Source: Pseudomonadota bacterium
GTDB lineage: Bacteria > Bdellovibrionota > UBA1018
Assembly (NCBI GenBank): GCA_027485695.1
Contig: JAIXQO010000009.1
Span: 1 to 64,000, forward strand
Length of the DNA: 64,000 bases
Direction of reading: 5' to 3'
The position numbers and the translations under genes are program-made. The notes beneath the pieces were generated by a model. That model had not been told where the DNA came from and searched no databases. It was given only the letters and a program-made list of their open reading frames with translations. Shown here piece after piece: positions 8,503 through 16,239 of the stretch (within the stretch, counting starts at the first letter, position 1; each line of letters opens with the position of its first letter).

Positions 8503-8544
8503 CTCGCAAAACTCGCAAAAGTAGTAAATCTAGAACTCGCAAAA
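8503..8544 (-). promoter_or_regulatory. Three direct repeats TTTTGCGAG, probable operator
   Basis: Read on the minus strand, TTTTGCGAG occurs exactly at 8536-8544, 8512-8520 and 8503-8511; the last two are directly adjacent. The block ends 8 bases before the ATG of the BldC-like gene. Head-to-tail repeats are the kind of target described for BldC-type single-domain MerR proteins, so autoregulation is the simplest reading. Confidence 0.6.
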
Positions 8545-8788
8545 TGGGTGCAAAAATCCATCGATCAAAATTGCAGAAAAGAATAGTTATCAGCAATGTT
8601 GTAAAAACAGCCTTTTACGGTGCGACGCATTATTATTTAGAGACACTAAAACGCGTTTTATCCCCCCCGTCCCGCGTCCAAAAATCCCGCAATTCCGATT
8701 TCATTCCGCTATCTGCTTCGAAATGGGTTCGATGCGCATTCGCTCGGCAAAAGTTGAATGAACGGCGCAAAATCGACATGATGGGGGC

Positions 8789-9727
8789 ATGGAGAAAACT
8801 CTCCCCACAAAAAAACGCCTCCGCGCGCTCTCGCCCACCTCAGTGCCCGGGGCCGCACGCCCGGACGAGTATTTCGTACGCTCTTGGTTGCTCGAAAAAG
8901 CGACGGCCTCTCAGCGCGCCTACGCACGGATCGCAGGCGAGTACCTGGAGTTCTTAAAGCCTCGAGATTTGCGTACCAGCGAACTGTCAGACTTGCAGGG
9001 GTTCTTGGAACTTAAGACGCACTATTCGAAGTCTACGCAGGCCCAGCGTCGCGCCGTCTTAAAAAGCCTCTATTCGTTTGGCGTCCGTACCGGGTATTTG
9101 ACCGCAAACTTGGGAGCGTTTCTCAAGTCCATGCGGATGGAGAGCAAACTCTCGAGTCGGTATCTCACCGAAGAAGAAGTTCGAGAGATGATTGCCCGGT
9201 GTCCGCGCGTGAGGGATCAAATCATCTTGAAGCTCCTCTATTTCAGTGGGGTGCGCGTGAGTGAATGTGCGGGGCTGACTTGGGAGGCGATCCAAGCGCG
9301 GGGAGAACAGGGCGCACAGATCTCAGTCGAAGGTAAAGGTGACAAACTCCGTACGATTTTCATTCCGCAAGCGCTCTCGGACGAGCTCCGCTCCTTGAAA
9401 CCCGCAGGCGCGCGCCCTTATGACCGGGTTTTCCAAAGCGGTTACGAAGGTTCCCAGGGGCTGAAAACCCGTCAGATCGTCAACATCGTGAAAAAGGCTG
9501 GAATCCGGGCCGGCATCGCGCGCGCGATCTCTCCCCACTGGCTCAGGCACGCCCATGCATCTCACGCGCTGGACCGAGGTGCGCCGATCCACTTGGTTCA
9601 GGCGACACTCGGGCACACGTCCATTGCGACGACCGGCAAGTACCTCCATGCGCGCCCCAAAGAGAGTAGTGGGGGTTTCTTGAGTTTGGATGATCCCTCT
9701 GTCTCGGAGACCCCAGACGAGGCCTAA
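8789..9727 (+). CDS. XerC/XerD-family site-specific tyrosine recombinase
   Basis: A 312-residue recombinase of normal XerC/D length. The core-binding domain spans about 27-115 and the catalytic domain about 120-300. All six active-site residues are present: R156 (SGVRVSE), K183 (EGKGDK), H250 and R253 (SPHWLRHAH), H276 (LGHTSIATT) and the nucleophile Y285 (KYLH). These enzymes resolve chromosome dimers at dif, activated by FtsK, or move elements that exploit dif. The gene ends 2.0 kb from the dif-like site, and the divergent neighbour is an excisionase-like protein, so a chromosomal resolvase and an element integrase are both possible; length and the dif-like site favour the first. Confidence 0.9.
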   Translation: MEKTLPTKKRLRALSPTSVPGAARPDEYFVRSWLLEKATASQRAYARIAGEYLEFLKPRDLRTSELSDLQGFLELKTHYSKSTQAQRRAVLKSLYSFGVRTGYLTANLGAFLKSMRMESKLSSRYLTEEEVREMIARCPRVRDQIILKLLYFSGVRVSECAGLTWEAIQARGEQGAQISVEGKGDKLRTIFIPQALSDELRSLKPAGARPYDRVFQSGYEGSQGLKTRQIVNIVKKAGIRAGIARAISPHWLRHAHASHALDRGAPIHLVQATLGHTSIATTGKYLHARPKESSGGFLSLDDPSVSETPDEA

Positions 9728-9839
9728 ATGACTGGAATGGACTTTGGTTTTAAATGGATTAAATGTAAAAAATAGACTTTCCAGATCCTTCGGTTCAACA
9801 GTTCATCTCGGGGCGCGATTTCGTCGATAAGCCTAAGCA

Positions 9840-11270
9840 ATGGTAAGTCGAACGCGCCGCTGGGCCAGAGTTTTATGGATCGTGATGGGGATGGCCTCTC
9901 AGGCTCAGGCGTCCTGCGACTTCTCGCCTTTGCTCTCGGGCTATCAAGCACAGGATCGGCAGTCCTCGGCGCCCGGGTCTGGTGAGGCGCAAAAGTTTGT
10001 GTCGGACTATTTTCCAGGCCCTCTCAGTCGAGATGAATTCTATGGGAACACGAGTATGCCCTCAGGCGAATGGAACACCCGAGGCAGTGCGCATGTGTTC
10101 TCACGAGGCACAGATCGACAGTGGCTCGTCAAAATGCCTTTTCGCAATGTGCAGTATCTCTATGAGTTTGATCGGTGCGGACTAAAAAGCGTCCTACGCC
10201 GCTCTCGGGAGCGCGGCGAAGAACTTGAAGACTATCGAGTCACGCCTGAATTCTGTCAGATCCTGGCGCAGGGGGGGTACCAATCGCCCAGGGGTGCCGG
10301 CACGTTTGCTGATGTGGAGGAGTTTCGTCGGACCGGTACTGGGTACGACTTGGTAAAAAAACTCATCCAGCGCGTGAATCAAACGGGGGCGCGATTGCCG
10401 TATAGTCGGCTTGCCAATAACGAGATCCCCCGAGACAGCGACTACGGATTCTCGAGGATGAAGAAGTTCTGCGCGGAGGTTCAGCTCGATTTCAAAAGAT
10501 GGACAATTCCGCCGGAAAAGAAGTCTCAAAAAGATATATCCTCTGCTCATATCCAAGCGGAACCCGGCCCGGTCACTCGGAGTGAGCCCGATTGTGCGAC
10601 CTGTGGTTCCCGGGCGGCAGTCGAGCCTGAGGTTTCAAAACCCCTCAAACAAGTTGCACAAGTTGCTAGTAAGCCTCGTGCCCGAGTGGAGAGGCCCGTC
10701 GTCATTGCTGAATCAACCAAGCCCCATCAGTCAGCTCCGGCTGCGAAACCCAAACCAGCTGCTCCAGTGGTCCCAAAGGATCCTCGGGTCTCCGCTCTGC
10801 GCGCGCTTGAAAACTATAAGAAGACCGGCAAGTGTCCGACGACTTCTCAGGATCTTTTGGTTCAAAAACCTCAGCTCGAGACTTGGGTCAATCTCTATGC
10901 GAATGCACCTCAGGATCTGGAACCGATTCGCGGCAACTATGAGCAGCGATACCAGTTTTGTGGCTACAATTTCTCCCGCAAAACTTGGACGAGTGAGCTG
11001 ACGTTTCGTTTGGATTGGAGAAATCGACTGCTTCAGACGCTAGATGGCCATCGGGACTGCCTCGAATACGAAGTCTCGCGGAACTATCGGGAACAAAATG
11101 TATTCGTCGTCAAAGAAGGCTGTCGCGGAGAGCGCTCCCACCGCGAAAAAGGTGAGTACAGCGACCTGGTGCTGGTTCAAGTTTCCCCGGGTGTGTACTT
11201 GGGCCTATTTTATATGGGGCAATCGCTCATTGGAGCTGGATACTTGTTTACGCAGACCGGGCGCCCTTGA
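9840..11270 (+). CDS. Hypothetical secreted protein with proline-rich linker
   Basis: A 476-residue protein with a signal peptide (RRWARVLWIVMGMASQAQA-SC). Mature region 1 (about 25-235) holds paired cysteines; a Pro/Lys/Ala/Val-rich linker follows (about 245-320, with CATCG at 250-254); region 2 (about 325-476) has further cysteines and aromatic beta-strand patterns. It looks like two disulfide-stabilised periplasmic or exported domains on a flexible tether. I recognise no catalytic motif. It stands alone on the origin-proximal side of the dif-like site. The ribosome binding site before the ATG is weak. Confidence 0.55.
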   Translation: MVSRTRRWARVLWIVMGMASQAQASCDFSPLLSGYQAQDRQSSAPGSGEAQKFVSDYFPGPLSRDEFYGNTSMPSGEWNTRGSAHVFSRGTDRQWLVKMPFRNVQYLYEFDRCGLKSVLRRSRERGEELEDYRVTPEFCQILAQGGYQSPRGAGTFADVEEFRRTGTGYDLVKKLIQRVNQTGARLPYSRLANNEIPRDSDYGFSRMKKFCAEVQLDFKRWTIPPEKKSQKDISSAHIQAEPGPVTRSEPDCATCGSRAAVEPEVSKPLKQVAQVASKPRARVERPVVIAESTKPHQSAPAAKPKPAAPVVPKDPRVSALRALENYKKTGKCPTTSQDLLVQKPQLETWVNLYANAPQDLEPIRGNYEQRYQFCGYNFSRKTWTSELTFRLDWRNRLLQTLDGHRDCLEYEVSRNYREQNVFVVKEGCRGERSHREKGEYSDLVLVQVSPGVYLGLFYMGQSLIGAGYLFTQTGRP

Positions 11271-11715
11271 GTCGGTCATCATCGTGATTGAGCTTTTGAT
11301 CCGGAACGAGGCGAAGCCAGGCGATTGACGAAATGAGGTCGGAAAATAGGGGGGGATTAGACGAAATAATCCCGCTAGCAGATAGCCTTGTTCGAACCAA
11401 CGAGTGTTGAGCTAAGAATCCCATCAGTCTATCTAGATGAATCGATCCGTTGCCGACTCGTTTGAATCTCAAGTAATGTATTCGCGAGAATTTGGTTTAG
11501 GTGCTTCTGGATTGGACTCGTCACCAGGGCCGTGCGAGTTGTTTTATAGGCCGCCGAACCAACTGAGACGACTCGTCCACTGAAACCTGGTCTTGCGATG
11601 CGTCCCAGTTTTTGCGAACGACATGATTCACGGGGCATCCTGGGTGTTGAAGTAGCTCGAAAAGATCGGTCGTTAGAATGGGGCTGTCTGCGTCTGATGG
11701 ATGTGATCAAACTCT
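11271..11715. other. Non-coding region leading to the dif-like site
   Basis: About 445 bases with no convincing gene. Minus-strand frames of 74 and 93 codons exist but are basic and low in complexity, without start signals, and look like random or decayed coding sequence. AT content rises toward the dif-like site. Confidence 0.5.
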
Positions 11716-11743
11716 ACTTCCGATAATGTATATTATGTAAAGT
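11716..11743 (+). other. dif: dif-like chromosome dimer resolution site
   Basis: The 28 bases divide as an 11-bp arm (ACTTCCGATAA), a 6-bp spacer (TGTATA) and an 11-bp arm (TTATGTAAAGT). This is the Xer site layout. Compared with the E. coli dif site as I recall it, the spacer is identical and the XerD-side arm agrees at 9 of 11 positions, while the XerC-side arm keeps ATAA plus scattered matches. It lies in a gene-free stretch of about 620 bp, 2.0 kb from a catalytically intact Xer gene. Genes to the right are mainly on the minus strand, as expected on that side of a terminus. Confidence 0.75.
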
Positions 11744-11894
11744 TAGTGTAATAAATAAGGATCTAGATAGGCCTCAAATCAGATGTTTTCGGGTCTATTA
11801 AATGATCGTTTAATTTGGATTAAAACCCGCTTTTCCTCAGGATAATCACCGGCCTTGGGTTGCAATATCAGTGGATATTGAAGACACTCTGGTC

Positions 11895-12404
11895 ATGAAA
11901 AAATCCCTGCACCTTTTTGCTCTCTTGGCTCTTTTGATCCTAGTCCAATCCGTGCGCGCCGACGTTCCACCTCGGTCTGCCATCGATAGCGCTCCAAAAA
12001 CCGTGGTTTCAGACGCTCAAGAAGACAAGCCTCTGGGTGCGATCATGGAAATGAAACTTCCCAAGGGCGCCAAGGTCTTCTTCGTAAACTTGAAAAACGG
12101 CGCGACGGTTCAGGCCAACAAACCGTTCAAAGTGAAATTCGGGGTCAAAGGCATGAAAATCCATCCCGCCGGAGAGCTCAAGGACGGCACCGGTCATCAT
12201 CATTTGACCATCGATGTTCCAGCCGTCGATCAAGGCATGCCGGTACCAGCCGACGATAAGCACATCCATTACGGCAAAGGCCAAACCGAGGGCGAAATCA
12301 CGCTGGCCGCAGGCAAACACCGTTTGACACTTCAGTTCGCCAACGGCGCGCATATTTCGTATGGCCCAGTACTCAGCGCAACGATCGAAGTCACGGCCAA
12401 ATAA
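11895..12404 (+). CDS. Exported DUF4399 protein
   Basis: A 169-residue protein counted from the ATG at 11895 (MKKSLHLF...), a better signal-peptide start than the in-frame GTG at 11871. After cleavage at VRA-DV, the DUF4399 signature is visible: VFFVNLKNGATV near 61-72, KFGVKGMKIHPAGE, GHHHL at 100-104, IHYGKGQTEGE near 124-134, and YGPVLSATI at the end. The histidine cluster suggests metal binding in the periplasm; the function of the family is not established. Some databases call relatives RodA by mistake. It is followed by 12439 after 34 bases. Confidence 0.85.
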   Translation: MKKSLHLFALLALLILVQSVRADVPPRSAIDSAPKTVVSDAQEDKPLGAIMEMKLPKGAKVFFVNLKNGATVQANKPFKVKFGVKGMKIHPAGELKDGTGHHHLTIDVPAVDQGMPVPADDKHIHYGKGQTEGEITLAAGKHRLTLQFANGAHISYGPVLSATIEVTAK

Positions 12405-12438
12405 TGATGCTCAGTCGTTGCAATCAGGCCAGGACCAC

Positions 12439-12867
12439 ATGACATCAGAACTAGACCGAGACCTTCGGGAGCCCGCCTGGAGCGAAGATCAGCTCAGGTT
12501 TCTCTTTGGGAAAATCGATCAAGCTCGTCAGGCACGCGTGACGGACGTCCGAACGGACGAGTTCTTGGCTTACCTATTCACCCTCACCTCACTCGCCGGT
12601 TTTTTGACGAGAGAGATTCGAGGGTTTCTGATCCGATCCGCTGCCGTTGAGGGATTTTCGGCGGCGGATACGGCATTAGTGCCGGTATTGTTGCGTCTTG
12701 AGCAGATCACGCTCGAGGAATCTCGGCTCTTAAAGCAAGTGCTCGAGTTTCGTGAACTGCCCGCAAGGCCGCTCGATCGCATCGATGCCGTAGGCATTTA
12801 CGAGATTCAGATCCAGCTCGAGACTGCGAAATCCGTGCTCGATCGACTGCGGAATTCTCCGTCTTAA
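12439..12867 (+). CDS. Hypothetical helical cytoplasmic protein
   Basis: A 142-residue protein from the ATG at 12439, with CCAGGA just upstream; the in-frame ATG at 12361 lies inside the preceding gene and is unlikely. It is predicted mainly alpha-helical with many Leu, Arg and Glu, and has no cysteine or signal peptide. I recognise no family. It is probably cotranscribed with the DUF4399 gene and ends overlapping the bamB stop by 4 bases in convergent orientation. Confidence 0.55.
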   Translation: MTSELDRDLREPAWSEDQLRFLFGKIDQARQARVTDVRTDEFLAYLFTLTSLAGFLTREIRGFLIRSAAVEGFSAADTALVPVLLRLEQITLEESRLLKQVLEFRELPARPLDRIDAVGIYEIQIQLETAKSVLDRLRNSPS

Positions 12868-14051
12868 GGGACGTAGACGTACGGATCAAACGGAGCGTTC
12901 ACGTCCGTCGTTTCACGCACGCGGAACTGATAGAGGTTCCCAGACATCGACAAGAAGTACGCGTCGTTTGTTTCCTTGAAGAATGCGGGAGGTGCCGAAA
13001 CCCCTGCTCCATTCCCTAAGTTAAAGCGATACTTCAATGCGCCGGTCGCGATATCGAGCGCGTAGATGTACTGAAAACTCGACGCGAAAATCACATACCG
13101 ATCCGTGAGGAGCACCTCGGTCGGTACACCGCGATCGAGCTCGAATTTCCAGATCGGTTTAGCGTTCGTGGAGTCGAGTGCGTAGACGAATCCTGAACTA
13201 GACGGGAGAAAAATCGTTGAGCCTTTGACCGCAACGGAGCGTGCACCGCCGGCGTCGTATTTCCATTGTACGTCGCCCTGAGCATTCAAAGCGTAGAGTG
13301 ATCCGTCGTAGGATGGAACAACGTAACGGTCGTCGACGAGCACAGGGCCTGCATCGATGTCGTTAAACTTTTTGGCGAAGTGGAGTTTCTTCTCCCATTT
13401 GAGCGTGCCTTCTTCGAGCTGCAGGCTGATCAAGTAACCATCCGACAATCCCACGACCAGTTCGGACTGAGTCACGAGCGGCGTAGAGACTTTGCGAATG
13501 GTCGTGGTCTGTGCAGTACGACGGCGATAGGTCCAAAGGCCCTTGCCCGTGTTCGCATCAAATGCGTAAACAACGTCGTCCGGAGTGGCAACGAAGAGTC
13601 TCCCGTTTGAAAGCACGGGTTTCGATGCGAAATGATTCTTGAGGTCGACTTTCCAGCGCTCTTTGCCGTTTTCGGCCTCAAGCGAATAAAGGAATCCGTC
13701 GGAGGCGACGAAATAGAGATTCCTGCGGTCCGCTGAAATTTCACTCTGGACGCCACCGGTCGGCTTAAAGCTCCAGCGACGGCGCTTGAGGTCTGGATAA
13801 AGGGCCACTACCCCCTCGCCTCGGGAGCCGAAAATCAAGGTTTTTTCCCAGACAATCGTGTTTCCGTATTCAAACCCACGATCACCGGCTTCGGTATCTC
13901 CTGTTTGCGTGGGAATCGTCCATCCGCGCACCATCACACGTGGGTCGGGCGTTTCTCCGCGGTGTATATTTCGTCCACCGCAGGCGCTGAATGCGCAGGC
14001 TACCAAGATCAGAGAGAGAGACAGCGCCGGGTTAAATTCACGTACAATCAT
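12864..14051 (-). CDS. bamB: BamB-like outer-membrane assembly lipoprotein
   Basis: A 395-residue lipoprotein. LVAC at 16-19 is a good lipobox, with FSAC at 21-24 as alternative. The rest is a PQQ-like beta-propeller: repeats of the type VYALDxxTGxxxW recur about every 40 residues (YSLEAENGKERW, YAFDANTGKGLW, ISLQLEEGTLKW, YALNAQGDVQW, YALDSTNAKPIW, YALDIATGALKY). BamB binds BamA in the periplasm and helps insert outer-membrane barrels. The gene overlaps the YfgM-like gene by 4 bases (ATGA), the order known from E. coli yfgM-bamB-der; der follows the same direction nearby. The gene symbol rests on fold plus this neighbourhood. Confidence 0.85.
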   Translation of the reverse strand: MIVREFNPALSLSLILVACAFSACGGRNIHRGETPDPRVMVRGWTIPTQTGDTEAGDRGFEYGNTIVWEKTLIFGSRGEGVVALYPDLKRRRWSFKPTGGVQSEISADRRNLYFVASDGFLYSLEAENGKERWKVDLKNHFASKPVLSNGRLFVATPDDVVYAFDANTGKGLWTYRRRTAQTTTIRKVSTPLVTQSELVVGLSDGYLISLQLEEGTLKWEKKLHFAKKFNDIDAGPVLVDDRYVVPSYDGSLYALNAQGDVQWKYDAGGARSVAVKGSTIFLPSSSGFVYALDSTNAKPIWKFELDRGVPTEVLLTDRYVIFASSFQYIYALDIATGALKYRFNLGNGAGVSAPPAFFKETNDAYFLSMSGNLYQFRVRETTDVNAPFDPYVYVP

Positions 14052-14791
14052 GGAGAAAGGGCGGCCTTTCGTTGTTCAGCGAAGCGAAGAAGCTCGCTGC
14101 GCGGATAGTTTTTAATGATCTGGTCGTAGGCCTGAATGGCGATGTCTTTTTTGCCGAGGCGTTCAGCGAGACGTCCTTGGAACTTCAGGAGGTCGCCGCG
14201 AATCGCTGATTTTGGACTGAGCGCAAGGGCCGAGCTGACGGAACCCAGAGCGATATCGAGATCACCCTGCGCCTCTTGGACGAACGAGAGTTGATACAAG
14301 GCGGTCGCCTTGCGCTCAGGGTCGAGATTCTGATCGACGGCCTTCTTGAACCAGTTCGCGGCCTTCTGAAAAGCATCCGGTGCCGCGTCATAACGGAAAT
14401 AGGTTTGTCCCAGGAGGAGTTTCGCCTCGAAGCTCGATGGCGTCGATTCACCTGAGGTCGCGACCTTCTGAACGGCTTCGAGCTCTTGAGCAAGTACCGT
14501 ATCGATGACCCATTTTTGCGAGGTTGGAGGGGTTGGCGCGGCCGTCTTGCCGTCCGTGGGTAGCTTGGGCGGTGTGGTCATGAGGCGGAACTGCGTATCG
14601 AATGCGGATTCAGCACGGAACCACTCAGAGCGCGCCTTTTCGAACGAAGCGACCTTCATCTGCTGGTAAAAGCCCCAGAGCCCCAGAACTGAGAAAAAGA
14701 TGACGGCGACTACGGCAGTGAGCTTTTTCTGTTGGGAGAGCTTGCGAGCGAGAACCTCGACCGGGTCGGAAGCTTCATTTGAGCCATGCAT
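14048..14791 (-). CDS. YfgM-like membrane-anchored TPR protein
   Basis: A 247-residue protein with a short cytoplasmic N-terminus, one membrane segment (about 22-42, VVAVIFFSVLGLWGFYQQM) and a periplasmic domain of TPR-type helical repeats (about 120-240; LLGQTYFRY, ATALYQLSFVQEAQGDLDIAL, IQAYDQIIKNYPRS). E. coli YfgM has the same topology and works with the SecYEG/PpiD periplasmic chaperone system. Adjacent bamB with a 4-base overlap supports the assignment. The middle (70-100) is a Pro/Thr-rich spacer not typical of YfgM. Confidence 0.75.
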   Translation of the reverse strand: MHGSNEASDPVEVLARKLSQQKKLTAVVAVIFFSVLGLWGFYQQMKVASFEKARSEWFRAESAFDTQFRLMTTPPKLPTDGKTAAPTPPTSQKWVIDTVLAQELEAVQKVATSGESTPSSFEAKLLLGQTYFRYDAAPDAFQKAANWFKKAVDQNLDPERKATALYQLSFVQEAQGDLDIALGSVSSALALSPKSAIRGDLLKFQGRLAERLGKKDIAIQAYDQIIKNYPRSELLRFAEQRKAALSP

Positions 14792-14917
14792 ATAGAAAAA
14801 GATTTAGAAGACGGAGGGAGTATTGTCAAAAAGAAACCCAAAAGTTACGCTTATTTATGAAGTCTTAGAATCACCTTTTTCGCGTGCCTTGTCATCACAC
14901 CCCAAGGAAGGGAATGC

Positions 14918-15433
14918 ATGAAATCTCGCACCAGTTTCACGTTCATGAAATCGAGCGTCGTCGGAGTCTGCCTGGGGCTCGTCCTCTCCCCGCTCTCAGC
15001 CTCTGCGCGGGATCTTCAGGGGCGCTTGGGCTTGGGTTATAACGCACAGTTTGCAAACCAACGCTCCGCGGGCGGTGTGCCGGGAGTGGGTATCAAATAC
15101 GCGATGACCAAAGACCTCGCTTTAGAAGGTGTCATTGGTGTCGAGAGCGGCTCAAACTCTCAGACCACATTTGGCGCCAAGGTTTTCAAGAACATCTTCT
15201 ACGAGAATAACCTGAATTTTTATTCGTTCTTCGCTCTCGGGGCCCTAAAAGCGTCCGGAAAAACCGGCTACGACCTTCAAGGCGGGTTTGGGGTGGAGTT
15301 TTTTATTCCCGGTATCGATAGCGTCGGAGCCAGTTTCGAGTTCGGTGGCGAGGCGACGAACATTTCCGGTAGCACCGTGATCCGCACACTCGGCCTGACG
15401 TTCTTGCAGTCCGGCATGAGGTTTTACTTCTGA
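14918..15433 (+). CDS. Small outer-membrane beta-barrel protein
   Basis: A 171-residue protein with a signal peptide (hydrophobic SSVVGVCLGLVLSPLSASA) and a mature part of about 140 residues made of alternating beta-strands with Gly/Tyr/Phe turns, ending in SGMRFYF; the terminal Phe is the barrel-insertion signal read by BamA. The size suits an eight-stranded barrel. GGAAGGGA lies about 6 bases before the ATG. The stop codon overlaps the ATG of the next barrel gene (TGATG), so translation is probably coupled. Confidence 0.7.
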   Translation: MKSRTSFTFMKSSVVGVCLGLVLSPLSASARDLQGRLGLGYNAQFANQRSAGGVPGVGIKYAMTKDLALEGVIGVESGSNSQTTFGAKVFKNIFYENNLNFYSFFALGALKASGKTGYDLQGGFGVEFFIPGIDSVGASFEFGGEATNISGSTVIRTLGLTFLQSGMRFYF

Positions 15434-16239
15434 TGGGTACGGATCTTTTCCTCCGGCAAAAAACTTGGGCGACTGTGTGCTTGGTTTCACTAGGTGCTCC
15501 GCTCAGTGCGCTCGCCGCGCAACCGCCTGCGCCCACAGCACCGGCGACTGATCCGGCCACGACGCGTGTGACGGCACCCGAGGAAGATGATTTCCGGCAA
15601 ACCCCGTACACGAGGTTCGGCGATTTCAATTCTGAAGAAGAGGAAGAAGAAGACACGAAGTTTCTCCAGTACGGACGGTTCTTCGGGGTGAGTCTCGGAG
15701 CAGGTTACCAGGGCGCGACCGGGAATCGCGGTATGCTCTACAGTGGTGGGTTTCCAGCGCTGGAGGTGAAGTTTCATTACTGGTTTGATTTCAATTTTGC
15801 GTTCACGGCTGGAATCTCAAACGCCAAGCACTCGTTCTCCGGTAAGCCTGATGGCGCGGCGACGACTGCTAAATACGACGTGAACCTGTTCAAGATGGGC
15901 GCCGATTTTCGTTACTACTTCGATACGCGCGATCTATCGGCACCGATCACCTTCTCTGGTCCGTACGTAACGGCGGGGGTGGGTTCCTACGTGAAAACTC
16001 AAACGGAACTCGGCACCTCTGGAGAAGCTACGAAGGATAATTCGCTAGGATTTAGTGCAGGTGCGGGCCTGGAGTTCGTTATGAAGCCTAAGAAGGTCTA
16101 CCTGAACTTGGAGACCAAACTCCATGCGGTGAATTTCCAGGACACCCCGACTTCGGTCACCCTTGAGGGGGGGACGCAAGTCGACAACACCGAGGGGATG
16201 TTTTTTACGACGATGTTATCGCTTCTTTTTACCTGGTAA
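15433..16239 (+). CDS. Outer-membrane beta-barrel protein with acidic N-terminal segment
   Basis: A 268-residue protein with a signal peptide ending near ALAA-QPP, a Pro/Thr linker, an acidic run of six glutamates (near 70), and about 190 residues of barrel-like strands (GVSLGAGYQGATG, FKMGADFRYYFD, YVTAGVGSYVKT), ending in LSLLFTW with a terminal aromatic. It is translationally coupled to the preceding barrel gene. The last 24 bases overlap the 3' end of der in convergent orientation, so transcripts from the two sides must overlap. Confidence 0.7.
   Translation: MGTDLFLRQKTWATVCLVSLGAPLSALAAQPPAPTAPATDPATTRVTAPEEDDFRQTPYTRFGDFNSEEEEEEDTKFLQYGRFFGVSLGAGYQGATGNRGMLYSGGFPALEVKFHYWFDFNFAFTAGISNAKHSFSGKPDGAATTAKYDVNLFKMGADFRYYFDTRDLSAPITFSGPYVTAGVGSYVKTQTELGTSGEATKDNSLGFSAGAGLEFVMKPKKVYLNLETKLHAVNFQDTPTSVTLEGGTQVDNTEGMFFTTMLSLLFTW

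Noticed and set aside
11248..11710. Minus-strand frames of 74 and 93 codons beside the dif-like site
   Set aside because: They are basic and low in complexity, without start signals or match to any family; I treated the stretch as non-coding.
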